From Acidimicrobiia bacterium (GTDB lineage: Bacteria > Actinomycetota > Acidimicrobiia > Acidimicrobiales > AC-14): 6,194 nt of DNA. Positions 5,562-6,194 of the stretch are shown in pieces. A program made the position numbers and the translations under genes. Location: contig JAFASB010000150.1 of the NCBI GenBank assembly GCA_019244985.1, positions 1 through 6,194 of the forward strand. The letters run 5' to 3'. The notes beneath the pieces are model-generated. The model saw only the letters and a list, made by a program, of their open reading frames with translations. It was not told where the DNA came from and ran no database searches. Within the stretch, counting starts at the first letter, position 1. Each line of letters starts with the position of its first letter.

Positions 5562-5564
5562 CGT
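5559..5564 (+). promoter_or_regulatory. candidate -10 box of the CrtA-like gene
   Basis: TAACGT fits TANNNT and ends 9 nt before the ATG at 5574, the same hexamer and spacing seen before the TetR gene at the left edge. It lies in the 8-bp palindrome CGTTAACG (5556-5563) between the two divergent genes. No ribosome binding site is visible between it and the ATG. Confidence 0.3.
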
Positions 5565-5573
5565 CCTGCAACG

Positions 5574-6194
5574 ATGATTGCCACGGTCGACATCGCGGAC
5601 CTCGGTTTCGTGCGGACGATCGGAGCGGTCCGTCGCAGGTTGAAGCCGCACCAAGTCCCGGGGCTTCGATGGCTCGACATCGTGTTCGCAGTCCCCCTCG
5701 CCATGAGCCGCCCGCCTCGGCCCCGACGAGCGGTGATGCTCGCCCTGTGGGACGACGCCGAGTCCCACACCGCCTTCGCCGACTCGCATCCGCTGGCGGC
5801 TTCGTTCAATACCGGCATGCACGCCACGCTGCAGCCGCTGCGCGCCTTCGGCAGCTGGCCCGGACTCGACGACACGGTCCCCCGCAGTCGTGTCACAACC
5901 GTTGAAGGCCCCGTTGTCGTCTTCACTCTCGGCCGGCTTCGGGCGAGCCAGTTCGTGCGTTTCATGCGCGCCAGCCGGCCCGCTGAACGCGCCGCCGTCG
6001 ACGCCGAGGGGTTCATCTGGGGCACGGCCAGTGCCCGGCCGCCGTTGGTGGCCACCGTCTCCATCTGGGAGAGCGCCGAAGCGAGCGCCGCCTACGCGTT
6101 CAACGCGCCGGGCGGACACCCGTCTGCCATCGACGCCCAACGCCGCAAGGACTTCCACCACGAGTCGGCGTTCATACGGTTCACGCCGATCGAG
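5574..6194 (+). CDS. Spheroidene monooxygenase (CrtA)-like protein, N-terminal 207 residues (3' end outside window)
   Basis: The frame is open from the ATG at 5574 to the window edge. The layout matches CrtA-like proteins. An N-terminal half has LALWDDAESHTAFADSHP (56-73) and ends in LRAFGSWPGL (89-98). A second half has GPVVVFTLGRLRASQFVRFM, then VSIWESAEASAAYAF (162-176), HPSAIDAQRR (182-191) and FHHESAFIRF (194-203). The two halves resemble each other (W-D/E-x-A-E-x-x-x-A-F/Y-A), which suggests a duplicated ferredoxin-like alpha/beta barrel fold. CrtA of phototrophic bacteria oxidises spheroidene, a carotenoid. No carotenoid or photosynthesis gene is visible here, and actinobacterial homologues are mostly uncharacterised, so the substrate should be treated as unknown. 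Only the last part, including the expected second G-x-W motif, is likely missing. It is divergent from the GNAT gene with 47 bp between start codons and has no Shine-Dalgarno sequence. Confidence 0.7.
   Translation, partial: MIATVDIADLGFVRTIGAVRRRLKPHQVPGLRWLDIVFAVPLAMSRPPRPRRAVMLALWDDAESHTAFADSHPLAASFNTGMHATLQPLRAFGSWPGLDDTVPRSRVTTVEGPVVVFTLGRLRASQFVRFMRASRPAERAAVDAEGFIWGTASARPPLVATVSIWESAEASAAYAFNAPGGHPSAIDAQRRKDFHHESAFIRFTPIE

Noticed and set aside
5331..6161. 276-codon minus-strand open frame
   Set aside because: It overlaps the GNAT gene in another frame and is antisense to the CrtA-like gene; the composition is shadow-like, with no domain.
1..6194. CRISPR arrays, tRNA, rRNA, IS elements or tandem repeats
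   Set aside because: Reading through both strands showed no regularly spaced repeats, no tRNA-like cloverleaf with CCA end, no transposase motifs and no long direct repeats.

Overview
The window is GC-rich throughout, apart from one AT-richer patch around 3716-3790. It looks like chromosomal DNA of a high-GC actinobacterium. The best taxonomic clue is a full-length DUF222/HNH protein of the 13E12 repeat family, which is typical of Actinomycetota. The TANNNT-like boxes placed 7-9 nt before several start codons, with no Shine-Dalgarno sequence, also fit that group. I cannot name a genus.

Layout: (1) 1-288, minus strand: the N-terminal 96 residues of a TetR-type repressor, cut by the left window edge. 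(2) 315-1808 and 1821-2729, plus strand: a two-gene operon of an acyl-CoA synthetase-like adenylate-forming enzyme and a D-2-hydroxyacid dehydrogenase of the glyoxylate/hydroxypyruvate reductase type. It is divergent from the first TetR gene, with only 26 bp between the two start codons, and imperfect inverted repeats lie in and just beyond that gap. (3) 2707-3381, minus strand: a second, complete TetR regulator that overlaps the dehydrogenase gene tail to tail by 23 bp. (4) 3382-3826: a 445-bp gap with no convincing intact gene. It holds a relic of a third TetR N-terminus, a perfect 14-bp palindrome exactly where that homology stops, a 12-bp stem with an AT-rich loop, and a likely promoter for the next gene. 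(5) 3827-5035, plus: the 13E12/DUF222 HNH protein. (6) 5056-5526, minus: a GNAT N-acetyltransferase, convergent with the previous gene across 20 bp. (7) 5574-6194, plus: the first 207 residues of a protein resembling spheroidene monooxygenase (CrtA), divergent from the GNAT gene and cut by the right window edge.

The only functional unit I can argue for is the ligase-dehydrogenase pair with its divergent TetR gene: probably a small acid-utilisation or CoA-activation module controlled by a ligand-responsive repressor. The substrate cannot be read from the sequence. The remaining genes look like independent transcription units. I found no tRNA, rRNA, CRISPR array, IS element, prophage module or clear new multi-gene system. 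The noteworthy points are regulatory and evolutionary: the TetR relic, the palindromes, recurrent leaderless-type promoters, a degenerate HNH site, and a CrtA-like gene without visible carotenoid genes.
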